64,000 bases of DNA. It comes from an uncultured Lachnospiraceae bacterium (GTDB taxonomy: Bacteria; Bacillota; Clostridia; Lachnospirales; Lachnospiraceae). Numbering within the stretch: position 1 is the first letter of the stretch; the number at the start of each line of letters is the position of its first letter. Location of the stretch: assembly GCA_947644545.1 (NCBI GenBank), contig CANRZW010000007.1:1-64000 (forward strand), in the 5' to 3' direction. A model generated the notes under the pieces. The model did not search any database. It was given only the letters and a program-made list of their open reading frames with translations, and was not told the origin of the DNA. The position numbers and the translations under genes were made by a program. Shown piece by piece: positions 1 to 9,330 of the stretch.

Positions 1-101
1 CGCGCGGTAGGTTTATATAATAGCACCGACTTCTGTCATTTGTCAACAAGTTTTTCTATAATTTTTTACACTATTTTCAGGCACTATTTTCAGACTGCTT
101 T

Positions 102-491
102 TTAAAAGACATAGACTCCCACATATCCAAGCCCATAATACAGCAATCCGCCGAGGACACAGGCCTCTACGGCGCCCATAGCAGCGCCCAGCAATTTATT
201 CAGCCCCTCTATAATCGAAAAATTACTGAGAGCCAGCACCGGCGTGAAGATGAGACTGCATATTTTAAAAACAATACCGACCACGATCAGCCCGATTACA
301 CTCAGCGTCAGCGTGCTCATCGCCTTAGCCATCACGCTTGTGACTGCGAAAAGCAACAGCGCAACGCTGATTAAAGATGCCACTCCCGATAAAATTGTAA
401 CAATTTCCTTCATAATGCCATTGGCAAAACCTTTTTTGATTCTCCATATAAATATGAGAAAGACGATCAATGCAAAAACTAATTGGACCAT
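102..491 (-). CDS. CvpA-like small membrane protein
   Basis: A 129-residue, very hydrophobic protein. It starts with a membrane helix followed by a basic patch (WRIKKGFANG), then shows about three more hydrophobic segments and ends in a Gly/Tyr-rich helix. This layout matches the CvpA family of small multi-pass proteins, although it is shorter than typical members (about 160-180 residues). The function in this family is poorly defined. It is the last gene before the window edge side and lies 31 bases downstream of the beta-propeller-like gene, so the two are probably co-transcribed. An AGGAG lies about 13 bases before the ATG, a rather long spacing, so the start is only fairly certain. Confidence 0.6.
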   Translation of the reverse strand: MVQLVFALIVFLIFIWRIKKGFANGIMKEIVTILSGVASLISVALLLFAVTSVMAKAMSTLTLSVIGLIVVGIVFKICSLIFTPVLALSNFSIIEGLNKLLGAAMGAVEACVLGGLLYYGLGYVGVYVF

Positions 492-522
492 TCAGACCAC
501 TACTCTCCTGTTTCTTAACTCT

Positions 523-1725
523 TTATTTCAATTCAATCGTATCAATAGAATCAGGCGTCACGACCATATAGCGCCGCATGGAATTCTGCGGTATCAGAAG
601 CAGCACCGATTTCGGAAAGTTTCCGCTGTATTTCTCCGCTCCGTTGCTATTATAGATACGACACTCGGATTCATTATAAATAATGATCTGATCCTCATGG
701 AATAGAATATCCCTGAAATCTATGTCAAATTCTATCGACTGTTTCAACTCCCCTGACTTATGATATACTTCCAGCCGATACCTGTTAGTACTCTGCGTAC
801 TGTTGAATACCAAACCAATATACTCACTTCCATAATATACGCCCTGGACACTGTCCGCAAGCAGCTTTTCAGCGATACTGACAGGCTTCTGCGCGCCGTT
901 GAAAAACATGATCCGGTCATCGGAGACCGCAAATACCGAACTGTTATCCAGGAAACTCGTAAGCGGAACTATGGAATTCAGGTAGTCATATCCACTCACA
1001 TAATTATTAACATTATTTTTGCCGACAGGACCAAAATTGTAAAATGCCACACTGGATTTCATCTGCCCGCTGTCTACAAACAAGTACGATACACAGGCCA
1101 ATTCCCCACTGGGAGAGATGGATACGCTGACCGGATACCCACTGTCCTTCATGGTTGTCCTGAATTTCACCAGTTCCTGCCCCTGAGAGTCATACAGACA
1201 GATCAACGTGACATCCGTATCATCTAAAACCACTGCAACCACCCCGTTAGATGCCACACAGAAATCCCGCAGCGGTCTGTTGGTCGTTATACTTCCCATG
1301 ATTCCGCTGGTGTTCATGACATAGATCGTTCTTCCGTTGTAATCCCCGATCGCCGCCACATTCTGACAGATATCTACAATAGGGTTCTGCATCTCAAACG
1401 TCTGGTTCCAGATCGCATTCCCCCGGATATCCATACATCCGGCTCCGTCCTTACTATATGTCAGAAGATGTCCTGCAAAGGGAACCATCGTAGAATCCTG
1501 TGTAATATGTACCTCCGTGGTAAAAACTACCGTACTTTCCGTATATACTTTGTTCTTCCACTGGTGATACAAGACCACCCCGACTGCCGTAAGCAGTATG
1601 ATCACCAGAAATATCCGGTAAAAAACAGTGAACTTATGACTCTTGATCCTCTCCCTGTAACTGATCCTGCCCTGCTCTTCTTTTCTCTCTCTTTTTCTTT
1701 TCAGGTAATCCCTAACGTTTGCCAT
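523..1725 (-). CDS. Membrane-anchored beta-propeller-like protein (DUF5711-like)
   Basis: A 400-residue protein. Residues 1-30 are strongly basic (RKRERKEEQ), residues about 34-52 form one membrane helix (VFYRIFLVIILLTAVGVVLY), and the rest is a predicted outside domain rich in beta strands, with repeated phrases of the type 'VDICQNVAAIGDYNGRTIYVMN' that look like beta-propeller blades. This resembles the DUF5711 family of Lachnospiraceae, whose role is unknown. There are no catalytic motifs. A GAGGAA Shine-Dalgarno sequence precedes the ATG. It sits between a CvpA-like and a LysM protein, which suggests an envelope role (inference). Confidence 0.6.
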   Translation of the reverse strand: MANVRDYLKRKRERKEEQGRISYRERIKSHKFTVFYRIFLVIILLTAVGVVLYHQWKNKVYTESTVVFTTEVHITQDSTMVPFAGHLLTYSKDGAGCMDIRGNAIWNQTFEMQNPIVDICQNVAAIGDYNGRTIYVMNTSGIMGSITTNRPLRDFCVASNGVVAVVLDDTDVTLICLYDSQGQELVKFRTTMKDSGYPVSVSISPSGELACVSYLFVDSGQMKSSVAFYNFGPVGKNNVNNYVSGYDYLNSIVPLTSFLDNSSVFAVSDDRIMFFNGAQKPVSIAEKLLADSVQGVYYGSEYIGLVFNSTQSTNRYRLEVYHKSGELKQSIEFDIDFRDILFHEDQIIIYNESECRIYNSNGAEKYSGNFPKSVLLLIPQNSMRRYMVVTPDSIDTIELK

Positions 1726-1787
1726 GCGTTGTTCCTCTTTATCACAGCGTTATGTTTTTTCCATGTCCTATTGTAGCATAGTTTCTT

Positions 1788-2987
1788 CTATGGCAGTATT
1801 ATTTTTTGTCCATAACGAATATTATCCGGATTCGTAATCTGGTTCAACTCACAGATCTTCTTTACATGCGCGGTGTCTCCGTAGATTTTCTGACTGATCA
1901 GGTACAACGTATCTCCACGTTCCACTTCATAATATCTAGCCACATTTCTCGATAACGCTTCCACGCCTTCCTCTGCAGTCTGTTTACCATCATCCTCTTC
2001 TTCCTGCTGCAGCTCTCCGTCAGCTTCTGCCTCTTCTGTCTGCTGTATTTCATCATCCGCTTGTTCGTCTTTCTTTGTTTCCTCCTGCAGACCCTCATCA
2101 TCGCCTGACGCAGATTCCTCCGTTATATCTGCCGCCACATCCGTTTCCGTTTCATGCGCCGCCGCTTCGGCCGATCCATTCCCCTGCCCCTGCATCGTAT
2201 TCTCATACAGCACATTATCCTGCAATACAGTATCCTCAGTCAGACCATCCTGTAGTCCGTTGTCGCTCATATCACTGTGCAGACCACTGTCGCTTATATC
2301 ACCGTGCAGACTTTCCCGCTCTACTATGATATCGTTCTGTTCCTTCCCCCGGGCCGTCTCGTCCGTTCCGGCCGGCCCATCCGTTTCCTGATTTTCCATA
2401 ACGAAGAAAACTTCCGCTGCAGACTGATTCAGCTGTTCCATCTTACCATAGCTATTGGCCGAGTTAATGACGATCGCAACCAAAACAACAAAAACGATCC
2501 CTACCTGCAGAGAAATCGCGTTATGATAACGCGTCCCATGCGCCGGAAAAACCCTGTTTGTGAAACGCTGCCCGCCAAAGCTGTCCGGCACAGAACCTGC
2601 CTCCCCCATAAACGACTGCTTTTTCTCTTCCTGATTCTGATGAATCAAATAATCCTGCATCTCTTCGTTATCATGATAAAAAATCTTATATCCCTTGATC
2701 TCATAGGCGCCGTCCGCCTCCCTGATCAGAAATACGGGTCCTGTCCTGTCCAACCGACAGCCGATTTCCCCAAGCAGTTCATATTTGTCAAAAACGGCAA
2801 GATTGCCTTGCCGTCCGGCCCCATAGACAACATACCTGCTGCCTTCTTTTGATCCGTAGAAACTAAGATCCGTAAGATCCAAACCGTCTGCTTTGTTTTT
2901 TAAAAAGGAAATGACATAATCTTCCACATAAAGCTCGTACTTTTCTTCCCCTCTTCCTTTGTGAATGACGATCGATGGCTGTCGCAT
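1788..2987 (-). CDS. Single-pass membrane protein with C-terminal LysM domain
   Basis: A 399-residue protein. The start at 2987 is preferred because GGAG lies 8 bases before that ATG; an open frame continues further upstream but has atypical composition and no ribosome site. The N-terminal part (about 1-150) is a cytosolic beta-rich region, possibly FHA-like or divergent. A membrane helix follows (VGIVFVVLVAIVINSA), then a long acidic, Glu/Asp/Gln-rich linker, and at the end a LysM domain beginning YYEVERGDTLYLIS and ending with YGQKIILP. LysM binds peptidoglycan, so the protein probably ties the membrane to the cell wall. The acidic linker is low-complexity. Confidence 0.75.
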   Translation of the reverse strand: MRQPSIVIHKGRGEEKYELYVEDYVISFLKNKADGLDLTDLSFYGSKEGSRYVVYGAGRQGNLAVFDKYELLGEIGCRLDRTGPVFLIREADGAYEIKGYKIFYHDNEEMQDYLIHQNQEEKKQSFMGEAGSVPDSFGGQRFTNRVFPAHGTRYHNAISLQVGIVFVVLVAIVINSANSYGKMEQLNQSAAEVFFVMENQETDGPAGTDETARGKEQNDIIVERESLHGDISDSGLHSDMSDNGLQDGLTEDTVLQDNVLYENTMQGQGNGSAEAAAHETETDVAADITEESASGDDEGLQEETKKDEQADDEIQQTEEAEADGELQQEEEDDGKQTAEEGVEALSRNVARYYEVERGDTLYLISQKIYGDTAHVKKICELNQITNPDNIRYGQKIILP

Positions 2988-3181
2988 TTGTCTCACTCCA
3001 TTCCACAAAATCCACATCTGCACCTGCGTCCGGGCAGATTTATAGCATGATAAATTGTAACAGTCCGGCATGTGCTGCACTGTCACGATAACTTTACTAT
3101 AACATGTCCTTTGTGCAAAATATGCTGCATTCTGCGGTAACTGCAGGGAACGGGAAATAAATTTGCCCCTTATCATTATGA

Positions 3182-3219
3182 AATAGAAAGAGATGTGCCC
3201 GGCACACCTCCTTCTATTC
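3182..3219 (-). terminator. Long imperfect hairpin after galM
   Basis: AAATAGAA and TTCTATT arms plus the inner TGTGCC/GGCACA pair give a stem of nearly 20 base pairs with a few G-T pairs and a tiny loop. It lies just downstream of galM on the minus strand but is not followed by a T run, so it could be a processing or stabilising hairpin instead of a true intrinsic terminator. Confidence 0.4.
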
Positions 3220-3240
3220 CACATCTGCTTTCAGCGCTGC

Positions 3241-4281
3241 TTATATAAACTTGTAGATCGTCACCGAATCATAATCCCTGCCCGGACCAAACACGGCTGA
3301 GGGGAACTCCGGATGATGGATATTGTCCGGATAATACTGTGTTTCGAGACAAAGTCCCATGCGCGGTCCATAAAGGAAGTTCTCCTTACCCACCTCTTCT
3401 TTGATACAGTTGCCGGCATAGAACTGCACACCAGGCAGATCGGTAAGAACCTGCATCTTCCTGCCGCTCTTCGGATCCTGAACTTCCGCGATCTCTCTCA
3501 CGGTTCCGGCCTCACCGTCAAGTACAAAGTTATGATCAAACCCCTGCGCCAGTTTCAACTGCTCAAAGTCGGCGTTGATATCCCGCCCAATCGGCTTAGC
3601 CTGTGTAAAATCCATCGGCGTGCCCGCCACAGGCGCGATTTCTCCGGTAGGGATCGAGCCTGCGTCCGTAGGTGTATAATGGGAAGCATTGATCCGGAGC
3701 AAATGATCCTCGATCTTCCCGGCCTTATGTCCTGCCAGATTAAAATAGGTGTGATTCGTCAAATTGATTACGGTATCCGCATCCGACGATGCATGATACT
3801 TAAGCTGCAAAGCGTTGTCTTCCGACAGGCTGTATGTCATGACAACTTTCTTATTGCCGGGGAAGCCCATCGCGCCGTCCGTTCCTTCCAGCGTAAAGGT
3901 AACGCTGTCCGTTCCTTCTTCCGCATCCCATACCTGCTTATGATATCCCTCTTCGCGATGGCTGTGCAGATTGTTCTTGCCGTCATTGACATCAATCTGA
4001 TATGTTTTGCCGGCGATCTCAAAACAGGCATCTCCAATCCTGTTAGCGTTCGGACCGATCGTAGCGCCGAAGAAACTACCGTTATCGTAATATCCTTCCA
4101 GCGTATCAAATCCCAGCACCACGTCTTCTGCATTACCGTCCTTGTCCGGCACAAAAAGATTAACCAGAATCGCCCCGTAATTGATGACTCTGGCACGCAC
4201 GCCGTTTGCATTGGACAGGGTAAATGCGTAGATTTCCCTGCCATCCTTTGTAACCCCGAATTTTTCTTTTACTACTCCCAT
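3241..4281 (-). CDS. galM: Aldose 1-epimerase (galactose mutarotase)
   Basis: A 346-residue protein of normal family length. It interconverts alpha and beta anomers of aldoses such as galactose and glucose in the cytosol. Family motifs include the Asn/Arg substrate region 'IGPNANRIG', the catalytic His in 'NLTNHTYFNLAG', the Asp in 'QGFDHNFVL', and the C-terminal catalytic Glu in 'GLCLETQYYPD'. A good AGGAGG lies before the ATG. The gene lies 21 bases downstream of recR, so it may be at the end of that operon. There is no signal peptide. Confidence 0.93.
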   Translation of the reverse strand: MGVVKEKFGVTKDGREIYAFTLSNANGVRARVINYGAILVNLFVPDKDGNAEDVVLGFDTLEGYYDNGSFFGATIGPNANRIGDACFEIAGKTYQIDVNDGKNNLHSHREEGYHKQVWDAEEGTDSVTFTLEGTDGAMGFPGNKKVVMTYSLSEDNALQLKYHASSDADTVINLTNHTYFNLAGHKAGKIEDHLLRINASHYTPTDAGSIPTGEIAPVAGTPMDFTQAKPIGRDINADFEQLKLAQGFDHNFVLDGEAGTVREIAEVQDPKSGRKMQVLTDLPGVQFYAGNCIKEEVGKENFLYGPRMGLCLETQYYPDNIHHPEFPSAVFGPGRDYDSVTIYKFI

Positions 4282-4302
4282 GTTTTCCTCCTTTTCAGAC
4301 TG

Positions 4303-4899
4303 CTACAGTTCCACCCTGCCTTCCAGTGCACGAAGCAGAGTCACTTCATCGATATATTCCAGATCGCCGCCCACCGGCACGCCGCTGGCGATTCTTGTCA
4401 CCCTGATCCCCGTCGGTTTGATCAATTTGCTGATATACATCGCGGTCGTCTCACCTTCCAGGCTGGAATTCGTAGCAATGATCACCTCATCCACACTGCC
4501 TTCCAGTCTCTGCATCAGTTCCTTAAGTTTGATATCGCCCGGGCCAATTCCGATCATAGGCGATATCGCGCCATGGAGCACATGATAGACGCCTTTGTAT
4601 TTACCGGTCTTCTCATATGCCGCCAGATCCCTTGTATTCTCCACCACCATGATCGTACCGTGATCCCTGTTGATGCTGGCACAGACCGGACAGACATCCT
4701 GGTCCGTCAGCGTGTAACACTCCTTGCAGTAACGCACATTCTCCTTCGCGTCTACGATCACCTGCGCCAGACGGTCCACCCGGCTCTTCGGCATATTGAT
4801 AATATGAAACGCCAGCCTCTGGGCAGACTTGGAGCCGATACCCGGAAGCCCTGCCAGTTCTTCTATTAACTTATTAATGTATCCGCTGTACAAATCCAT
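4303..4899 (-). CDS. recR: Recombination mediator protein RecR
   Basis: A 198-residue protein of standard length. RecR works with RecO and RecF to load RecA on single-stranded DNA. The sequence shows the helix-hairpin-helix region '[18 protein letters not shown]', a four-cysteine zinc site ([17 protein letters not shown]) and a Toprim domain ([15 protein letters not shown] ... [12 protein letters not shown]). The start codon overlaps the stop of ybaB (TGATG), indicating translational coupling, as in the dnaX-ybaB-recR operon of many Firmicutes. Confidence 0.97.
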   Translation of the reverse strand: MDLYSGYINKLIEELAGLPGIGSKSAQRLAFHIINMPKSRVDRLAQVIVDAKENVRYCKECYTLTDQDVCPVCASINRDHGTIMVVENTRDLAAYEKTGKYKGVYHVLHGAISPMIGIGPGDIKLKELMQRLEGSVDEVIIATNSSLEGETTAMYISKLIKPTGIRVTRIASGVPVGGDLEYIDEVTLLRALEGRVEL

Positions 4900-5246
4900 C
4901 AGAAGGGAAAGCCTCCGCCCAGACCGCCTGTCATCTTGTTCATGATCTCTGCGTTTGCCTCATCTGCCATGCGGAGCGCTTCATTGGCCGCCGCCATAAC
5001 AAGATCTTCCAGCATCTCAATATCGTCCGGATCCACCACTTCCTCAGACAGTTTTACCCTGGTGATCTCCTTCTTGCCGGTCACGGTCACTTCTACCGCG
5101 CCGCCTCCTGCCTTCGCCACGAATTCCTTCGTCTCCAGTTCCTTCTGACTCTCCTCCATCTGACGCTGCATTCTCTGCGCCTGTTTCATCAGATTACTCA
5201 TGTTGCCCGGCATACCGCCGCCCGGAAATCCTCCACGTTTTGCCAT
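4899..5246 (-). CDS. ybaB: YbaB/EbfC family nucleoid-associated protein
   Basis: A 115-residue protein with Gly/Met-rich ends ([12 protein letters not shown] and [10 protein letters not shown]), a helical central part ([19 protein letters not shown]), and the conserved beta region [20 protein letters not shown]. YbaB forms a dimer that binds DNA without strong specificity. The gene lies between dnaX and recR, the classical order, and overlaps recR by one base. Confidence 0.95.
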   Translation of the reverse strand: MAKRGGFPGGGMPGNMSNLMKQAQRMQRQMEESQKELETKEFVAKAGGGAVEVTVTGKKEITRVKLSEEVVDPDDIEMLEDLVMAAANEALRMADEANAEIMNKMTGGLGGGFPF

Positions 5247-5302
5247 ATCAGTCTCCTTTTCTTCTTATCATTTCCTGCAGGCGTCCATCTGTCTGCGCCT
5301 GT

Positions 5303-6886
5303 TTATTCCTCTTCCTCTTCTATGTTCATATGGATCACCTGACTCAAGTCCACATAATTCTGTACAAAAGTATTCTGATCGGGTACACTCAGTATCGTCA
5401 CATCGATTTCCTTACCAACGGTCTCCGACAAGATCTGCACCAATATTTCCTTATGTCCTTCCTGTTTCAGAAAATAGTCCGAAGCCAGCCCGTCTTCCAC
5501 GACTATCGACAATTTATTATCTCCCCCCAGGCTGAGCCTGGCGTCTTTAAGATACTGCTTCATGGGCATGGTTGTCTGCCCCACGATCGCCGGCCATCTG
5601 CTGACGATCGTCTGTACGTCCTCCGGAATTGCCTTGGGAAGCGCCGGCCTCTCTTTAGGGACCGATGCAGTCTCCCAGCCACCGCTTCCCGCAGCACTGT
5701 CTGCGTGGCTTGCTGGCGGCAGTGCCGCAATACCGTTTTCCAGCTTCTCTTCCATAATACGGATCCGCTCCGTAAGAGATTCGTAATCTTTCTCCATACC
5801 GGGCCGGCAGACTTTAATCAGTGCGATCTCGATCATGATACGCTTCTGCACCGCATATTTGATCTGCCCCGACAACTCGGAGAAGATCCGGATATAGCGC
5901 ATGATCGCATCACTCTCCAACATGCCTGCCTCTTCCCGCAGTCTGATCAGATTATCCGACGAAACATCGATCACATCCTCGATGTCATCAGAAGATTTCA
6001 CCAGCAGAAGGTTCCGCAGATACCATGTAAAGTCAGTCACAAACTGCGTTAACTCCCTGCCCTGCATGACGATCTCTTCCAGCAGTCCGATACAGCCGGT
6101 CACATCCTGCCTGACCACAAACCCAAGCAGCCTGCCAAACACTTCCGTATCTACAGCCCCCAGCACGTTCAACACTTTGTCATACGTCAGTTCCTGGCCG
6201 AAATGGAACGCAATACACTGGTCTAACAGACTCAGGGCATCCCGCATGGAACCGTCAGCCGTCTTCGCCACATAGCGCAGCGCCTTCTCTTCCACCTGAA
6301 TCTGTTCCGCCTCCATCAGCTCCTGCAGCCTTGCCGTGATCGTGTCGATGGTGATCCGCCTGAAATCATATCGCTGGCAGCGGGACAGAATGGTAATCGG
6401 GATCTTGTGCACTTCTGTCGTCGCCAGAATAAAAATAGCATAAGACGGCGGTTCCTCCAATGTCTTAAGAAGCGCATTAAACGCCCCGATGGAAAGCATA
6501 TGAACCTCGTCGATAATATAGACCTTATATCTTCCTTCGGCCGGAGAATAGGATACTTCCTCTACGATCTCGCGAATATTATCCACGCCATTGTTGGAGG
6601 CCGCATCGATCTCGATCACATTCATGCTGGCGCCTGCCGCGATCGATCTACAGGCCGCGCACTCTCCGCAGGGACTCCCGTCCACCGGATGTTCACAATT
6701 CACTGCTTTCGCAAAAATCTTGGCAATCGTCGTCTTACCTGTTCCACGCGTTCCGCAGAACAGGTAGGCATGGCCTACCCGTTCCGCTTTGATCTGATTC
6801 TGTAATGTAGTAACTATGTGTTCCTGTCCCTTCACGTCCTCGAAACAATCCGGGCGGAACTTCCGATAAAGAGCGGTATATGACAT
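5303..6886 (-). CDS. dnaX: DNA polymerase III subunits gamma and tau
   Basis: A 527-residue clamp-loader ATPase that loads the beta clamp during replication. Visible features are the N-terminal 'YRKFRPDCFEDVKGQEH', Walker A GTRGTGKTT, a zinc site CEHPVDGSPCGECAAC, Walker B-like IIDEVHML and the SRC motif (ILSRCQRYDFRR). The C-terminal part after about residue 370 is variable and less conserved, as expected for the tau region. The C-terminal end is very acidic (NIEEEEE). It heads the dnaX-ybaB-recR set. Confidence 0.96.
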   Translation of the reverse strand: MSYTALYRKFRPDCFEDVKGQEHIVTTLQNQIKAERVGHAYLFCGTRGTGKTTIAKIFAKAVNCEHPVDGSPCGECAACRSIAAGASMNVIEIDAASNNGVDNIREIVEEVSYSPAEGRYKVYIIDEVHMLSIGAFNALLKTLEEPPSYAIFILATTEVHKIPITILSRCQRYDFRRITIDTITARLQELMEAEQIQVEEKALRYVAKTADGSMRDALSLLDQCIAFHFGQELTYDKVLNVLGAVDTEVFGRLLGFVVRQDVTGCIGLLEEIVMQGRELTQFVTDFTWYLRNLLLVKSSDDIEDVIDVSSDNLIRLREEAGMLESDAIMRYIRIFSELSGQIKYAVQKRIMIEIALIKVCRPGMEKDYESLTERIRIMEEKLENGIAALPPASHADSAAGSGGWETASVPKERPALPKAIPEDVQTIVSRWPAIVGQTTMPMKQYLKDARLSLGGDNKLSIVVEDGLASDYFLKQEGHKEILVQILSETVGKEIDVTILSVPDQNTFVQNYVDLSQVIHMNIEEEEE

Positions 6887-6916
6887 TCTTCGCTCTGCCT
6901 TTCTTATATTTGTTCG

Positions 6917-7990
6917 TTAATCGCCGAAACTGATACCGACCATCTTTGCTTCTTTGACGATCGTAGCATCCGGAGATACCATCTTCAACTTGCCGGCAAC
7001 ATCCTCAAGCGATACCTTCACCACTTCTCTGTTCTTGTATCCTACCATAAATCCATACTCGCCCTTCAGGATCAGCTTACCTGCCTCTGCGCCGAGCCTG
7101 GTAGCAAATACACGGTCATAAGGACAAGGACTGCCGCCACGCTGTGTATGCCCCGGAACAGTCACGCGCACATCCTTACCGCTCTTCTTCCTGATCTTGT
7201 CAGCGACCTCGTAGGAAACCGACGGATACGGATAGTTCTCCATCTTCTTCTTATATTCTTTCTTGGACAGCTTCGCATCCTCCTTGGAAATCGCGCCTTC
7301 CGCCACTGCCATAATGGTGAATCTGGATCCTCTCGCCTCACGCTCGTTGATTGCCTTGATGACTTTATTGATATCATAAGGGATCTCCGGGATCAGGATA
7401 ATGTCCGCTCCACCTGCCATGCCGGCATTAAGTGTGAGCCATCCCACCTTATGGCCCATTACTTCAACGATAAAAATACGTGCATGGGACGATGCCGTAG
7501 TGTGGATGCAGTCGATACAATCCGTCGCGATATTAACCGCACTCTGGAAACCGAACGTCATATCCGTGCCCCACAGATCGTTATCGATTGTCTTCGGCAG
7601 CGTGATCACGTTCAACCCCTCTTCACGGAGCATGTTCGCCGTCTTGTGCGTGCCGTTACCGCCCAGAATCACCATGCAGTCTAATTTCAGCTTATAGTAG
7701 TTCTGTTTCATGGCTTCCACCTTATCAAGACCGTTCTCATCCGGCTCACGCATAAGTTTGAAAGGCGTCCTGGAGCTGCCAAGGATCGTGCCGCCCTTGG
7801 TCAGGATCCCCGCGAAATCATGTCCTGTCAGCATACGGAAATCCCCGTAGATCAGGCCCTTATAGCCATCCAGGAATCCATAGATCTCAACGTCTTCGCC
7901 ACTGCAGGAAAGACATTTCACTACGCCGCGCATTGCCGCGTTCAGCGCCTGACAGTCACCACCGCTGGTCAACATACCAATTCTTTTCAT
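6917..7990 (-). CDS. pfkA: 6-phosphofructokinase, PFK-A superfamily
   Basis: A 357-residue glycolytic enzyme that phosphorylates fructose 6-phosphate. The ATG at 7990 is preferred because GGAGG lies 8 bases before it. Motifs include the N-terminal GGDCQALNAAMRG, PKTIDND with the catalytic Asp, MGHKVGW, and the C-terminal GHTQRGGSP. In the phosphoryl-donor loop the usual GGDGS reads GGNGT: the metal-binding Asp is Asn. The Gly after it points to ATP, whereas the Lys in PKTIDND is more typical of pyrophosphate enzymes, so donor use cannot be decided from sequence alone. A subgroup of Clostridia shares this form. Confidence 0.9.
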   Translation of the reverse strand: MKRIGMLTSGGDCQALNAAMRGVVKCLSCSGEDVEIYGFLDGYKGLIYGDFRMLTGHDFAGILTKGGTILGSSRTPFKLMREPDENGLDKVEAMKQNYYKLKLDCMVILGGNGTHKTANMLREEGLNVITLPKTIDNDLWGTDMTFGFQSAVNIATDCIDCIHTTASSHARIFIVEVMGHKVGWLTLNAGMAGGADIILIPEIPYDINKVIKAINEREARGSRFTIMAVAEGAISKEDAKLSKKEYKKKMENYPYPSVSYEVADKIRKKSGKDVRVTVPGHTQRGGSPCPYDRVFATRLGAEAGKLILKGEYGFMVGYKNREVVKVSLEDVAGKLKMVSPDATIVKEAKMVGISFGD

Positions 7991-8137
7991 CAATGCTTCC
8001 TCCTTACATTATAGTATCTTATAGTCGCTTACCCTGTACTTCTTTCTCACACCGAAAGAATACCCCTGGTACACTGGCTTCATGTACTATTATATTCTAT
8101 TTTTCCATTCATCTCAACCGATTCTTCTTATTTCTTA

Positions 8138-8641
8138 TCATGATTCGGGCATTCTTCTTTCCCGTAGCGCTTCTTTCTCCAGCTTGTTACGCATCCGCAA
8201 TTCCTTGAAAAAGAGTGTCAGCATCTGTGTGCACTCCTCGGCAAGCACACCCCTTTTGACTTGTACCTGATGATTAAATTCCGGCATCTCCAAAATATTC
8301 AGGATTGAACCGCCGCATCCGGCTTTCGGATTCATACTGCCCATAACCACTTCCGTGATCCGCGCCTGCACGATGGCCCCCGCACACATCTGGCAAGGTT
8401 CTAACGTCACATACAATGTGCAGTCCTCCAACCGCCAGTCTCCCATCTTCCTGCTGGCTTTGTTGATGGCCGTGATCTCGGCATGGGCAAGCGTATTCTT
8501 GTCCGTATTGCGCCGGTTATATCCTCTGCCGATGATCTTGTCCTGATAGACGATCACGCATCCGATCGGCACTTCCCCCAACGCATAGGCCTTTTTAGCC
8601 TGTTTCAGCGCCTCCCTCATATATTTTTCATCCTGCGTCAT
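8138..8641 (-). CDS. tadA: tRNA-specific adenosine deaminase
   Basis: A 167-residue enzyme that converts adenosine to inosine at the wobble position of tRNA-Arg(ACG). The start at 8641 has a strong GGAGG six to seven bases upstream; an open frame further upstream is not needed. The zinc/catalytic motifs are clear: HAE (NTLAHAEITAI) and PCxxC (LEPCQMCAGAIV). Length and motifs match TadA, not cytidine deaminases. Its neighbourhood with a tRNA-Ser gene and dnaX is conserved in Firmicutes. Confidence 0.95.
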   Translation of the reverse strand: MTQDEKYMREALKQAKKAYALGEVPIGCVIVYQDKIIGRGYNRRNTDKNTLAHAEITAINKASRKMGDWRLEDCTLYVTLEPCQMCAGAIVQARITEVVMGSMNPKAGCGGSILNILEMPEFNHQVQVKRGVLAEECTQMLTLFFKELRMRNKLEKEALRERRMPES

Positions 8642-8760
8642 AATGTACCTCCGTCTGTTCCCCCGTTTACCCAGACCGCCCCGCCGCGCAAGACGAATGC
8701 GCAATATGAATAGAAATATAACAGTTCAGTCATAAAAATCAAAAAAATGTGAGGAAACAG

Positions 8761-8789
8761 TAGACAATCTTTCAAATTCAAACTATAAT
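8761..8789 (+). promoter_or_regulatory. Promoter of the tRNA-Ser gene
   Basis: TAGACA (8761-8766) and a perfect TATAAT (8784-8789) are separated by exactly 17 bases. The tRNA begins 12 bases after the -10, so transcription would start a few bases before the mature tRNA. Confidence 0.8.
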
Positions 8790-8800
8790 GCTATTGGTAC

Positions 8801-8886
8801 GGAGTTGTATCGAAGTGGTCATAACGGGGCGCACTCGAAATGCGTTAGCCCTCCGGGGCACGAGGGTTCGAATCCCTCCAACTCCG
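8801..8886 (+). tRNA. tRNA-Ser (anticodon CGA)
   Basis: The 86-base gene begins GGAGTTG and ends CAACTCC plus discriminator G, giving a perfect acceptor stem. The anticodon loop CTCGAAA carries CGA, reading UCG serine codons. The extended variable arm expected of serine tRNA is present (around GCCCTCCGGGGC), followed by the T arm GAGGGTTCGAATCCCTC. The 3' CCA is not encoded and must be added enzymatically. Confidence 0.95.
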
Positions 8887-8890
8887 CTAA

Positions 8891-8921
8891 AGAGCCGAAG
8901 CGTAAGTTTCGGCTCTTTTTT
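8891..8921 (+). terminator. Intrinsic terminator of tRNA-Ser
   Basis: AGAGCCGAA and TTCGGCTCT pair around a GCGTAAG loop, directly followed by a run of T. It starts four bases after the tRNA. Confidence 0.9.
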
Positions 8922-9174
8922 CATTCCGCTTTCGGCCCTGCAAAACTTCTGCGTATAGTATATCTGTTTTTTCCCCTGATGGCAATCACTGTTAAAATAG
9001 TGCTAATATTCTGTTAACATTCCGCTTCTATTTTGTCAAACTTATGCTAAGATAAGTCGTTTCCTATTCCCCTGCCCCTCATCATTTCCTATAATAGCAG
9101 TACGAATTGACAGCTGTCTGCAGTACACTGCAGGCAGAAAATTATATCAGACAGGAAAGAGAGGAACCTATCCT

Positions 9175-9318
9175 ATGAGTATTGGAATGATGATTATTTG
9201 CCTGGTCGGCGGCCTGGCGGGCGCACTTAGCACGGCTTATCTGTTGATCAGTTTCCCGGTGCTAATTGTATGGAAAATTTATCGCCACTTTAAGTTCAGA
9301 TATACTCTGTATGAGTAG
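9175..9318 (+). CDS. 47-residue single-pass membrane peptide
   Basis: A short open frame, MSIGMMIICLVGGLAGALST..., with about 35 hydrophobic residues followed by a basic tail (WKIYRHFKFRYTLYE). It has a GAGAGGA Shine-Dalgarno sequence nine bases before the ATG, a TATAAT at 9090-9095 upstream (its -35 is weak), and an intrinsic terminator right after it, so it looks like a complete one-gene transcript. I do not recognise the family. It faces two other membrane micro-ORFs across a shared terminator and lies close to the KdpDE-like genes; a role near that system is inference only. Confidence 0.6.
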   Translation: MSIGMMIICLVGGLAGALSTAYLLISFPVLIVWKIYRHFKFRYTLYE

Positions 9319-9330
9319 ATAATCACACAA

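Noticed and set aside
401..403. Reading CPCS in CopA as evidence against copper transport
   Set aside because: The positions given are residues of CopA (CPC 401-403). The Cys pair, YN and MSLSS helix residues and the CsoR operator all support Cu(I); the following Ser is a minor variant.
2988..3224. Longer N-terminus of the LysM protein
   Set aside because: The extension overlaps a hairpin region, has atypical residues and no ribosome site, whereas the ATG at 2987 has GGAG at the right distance.
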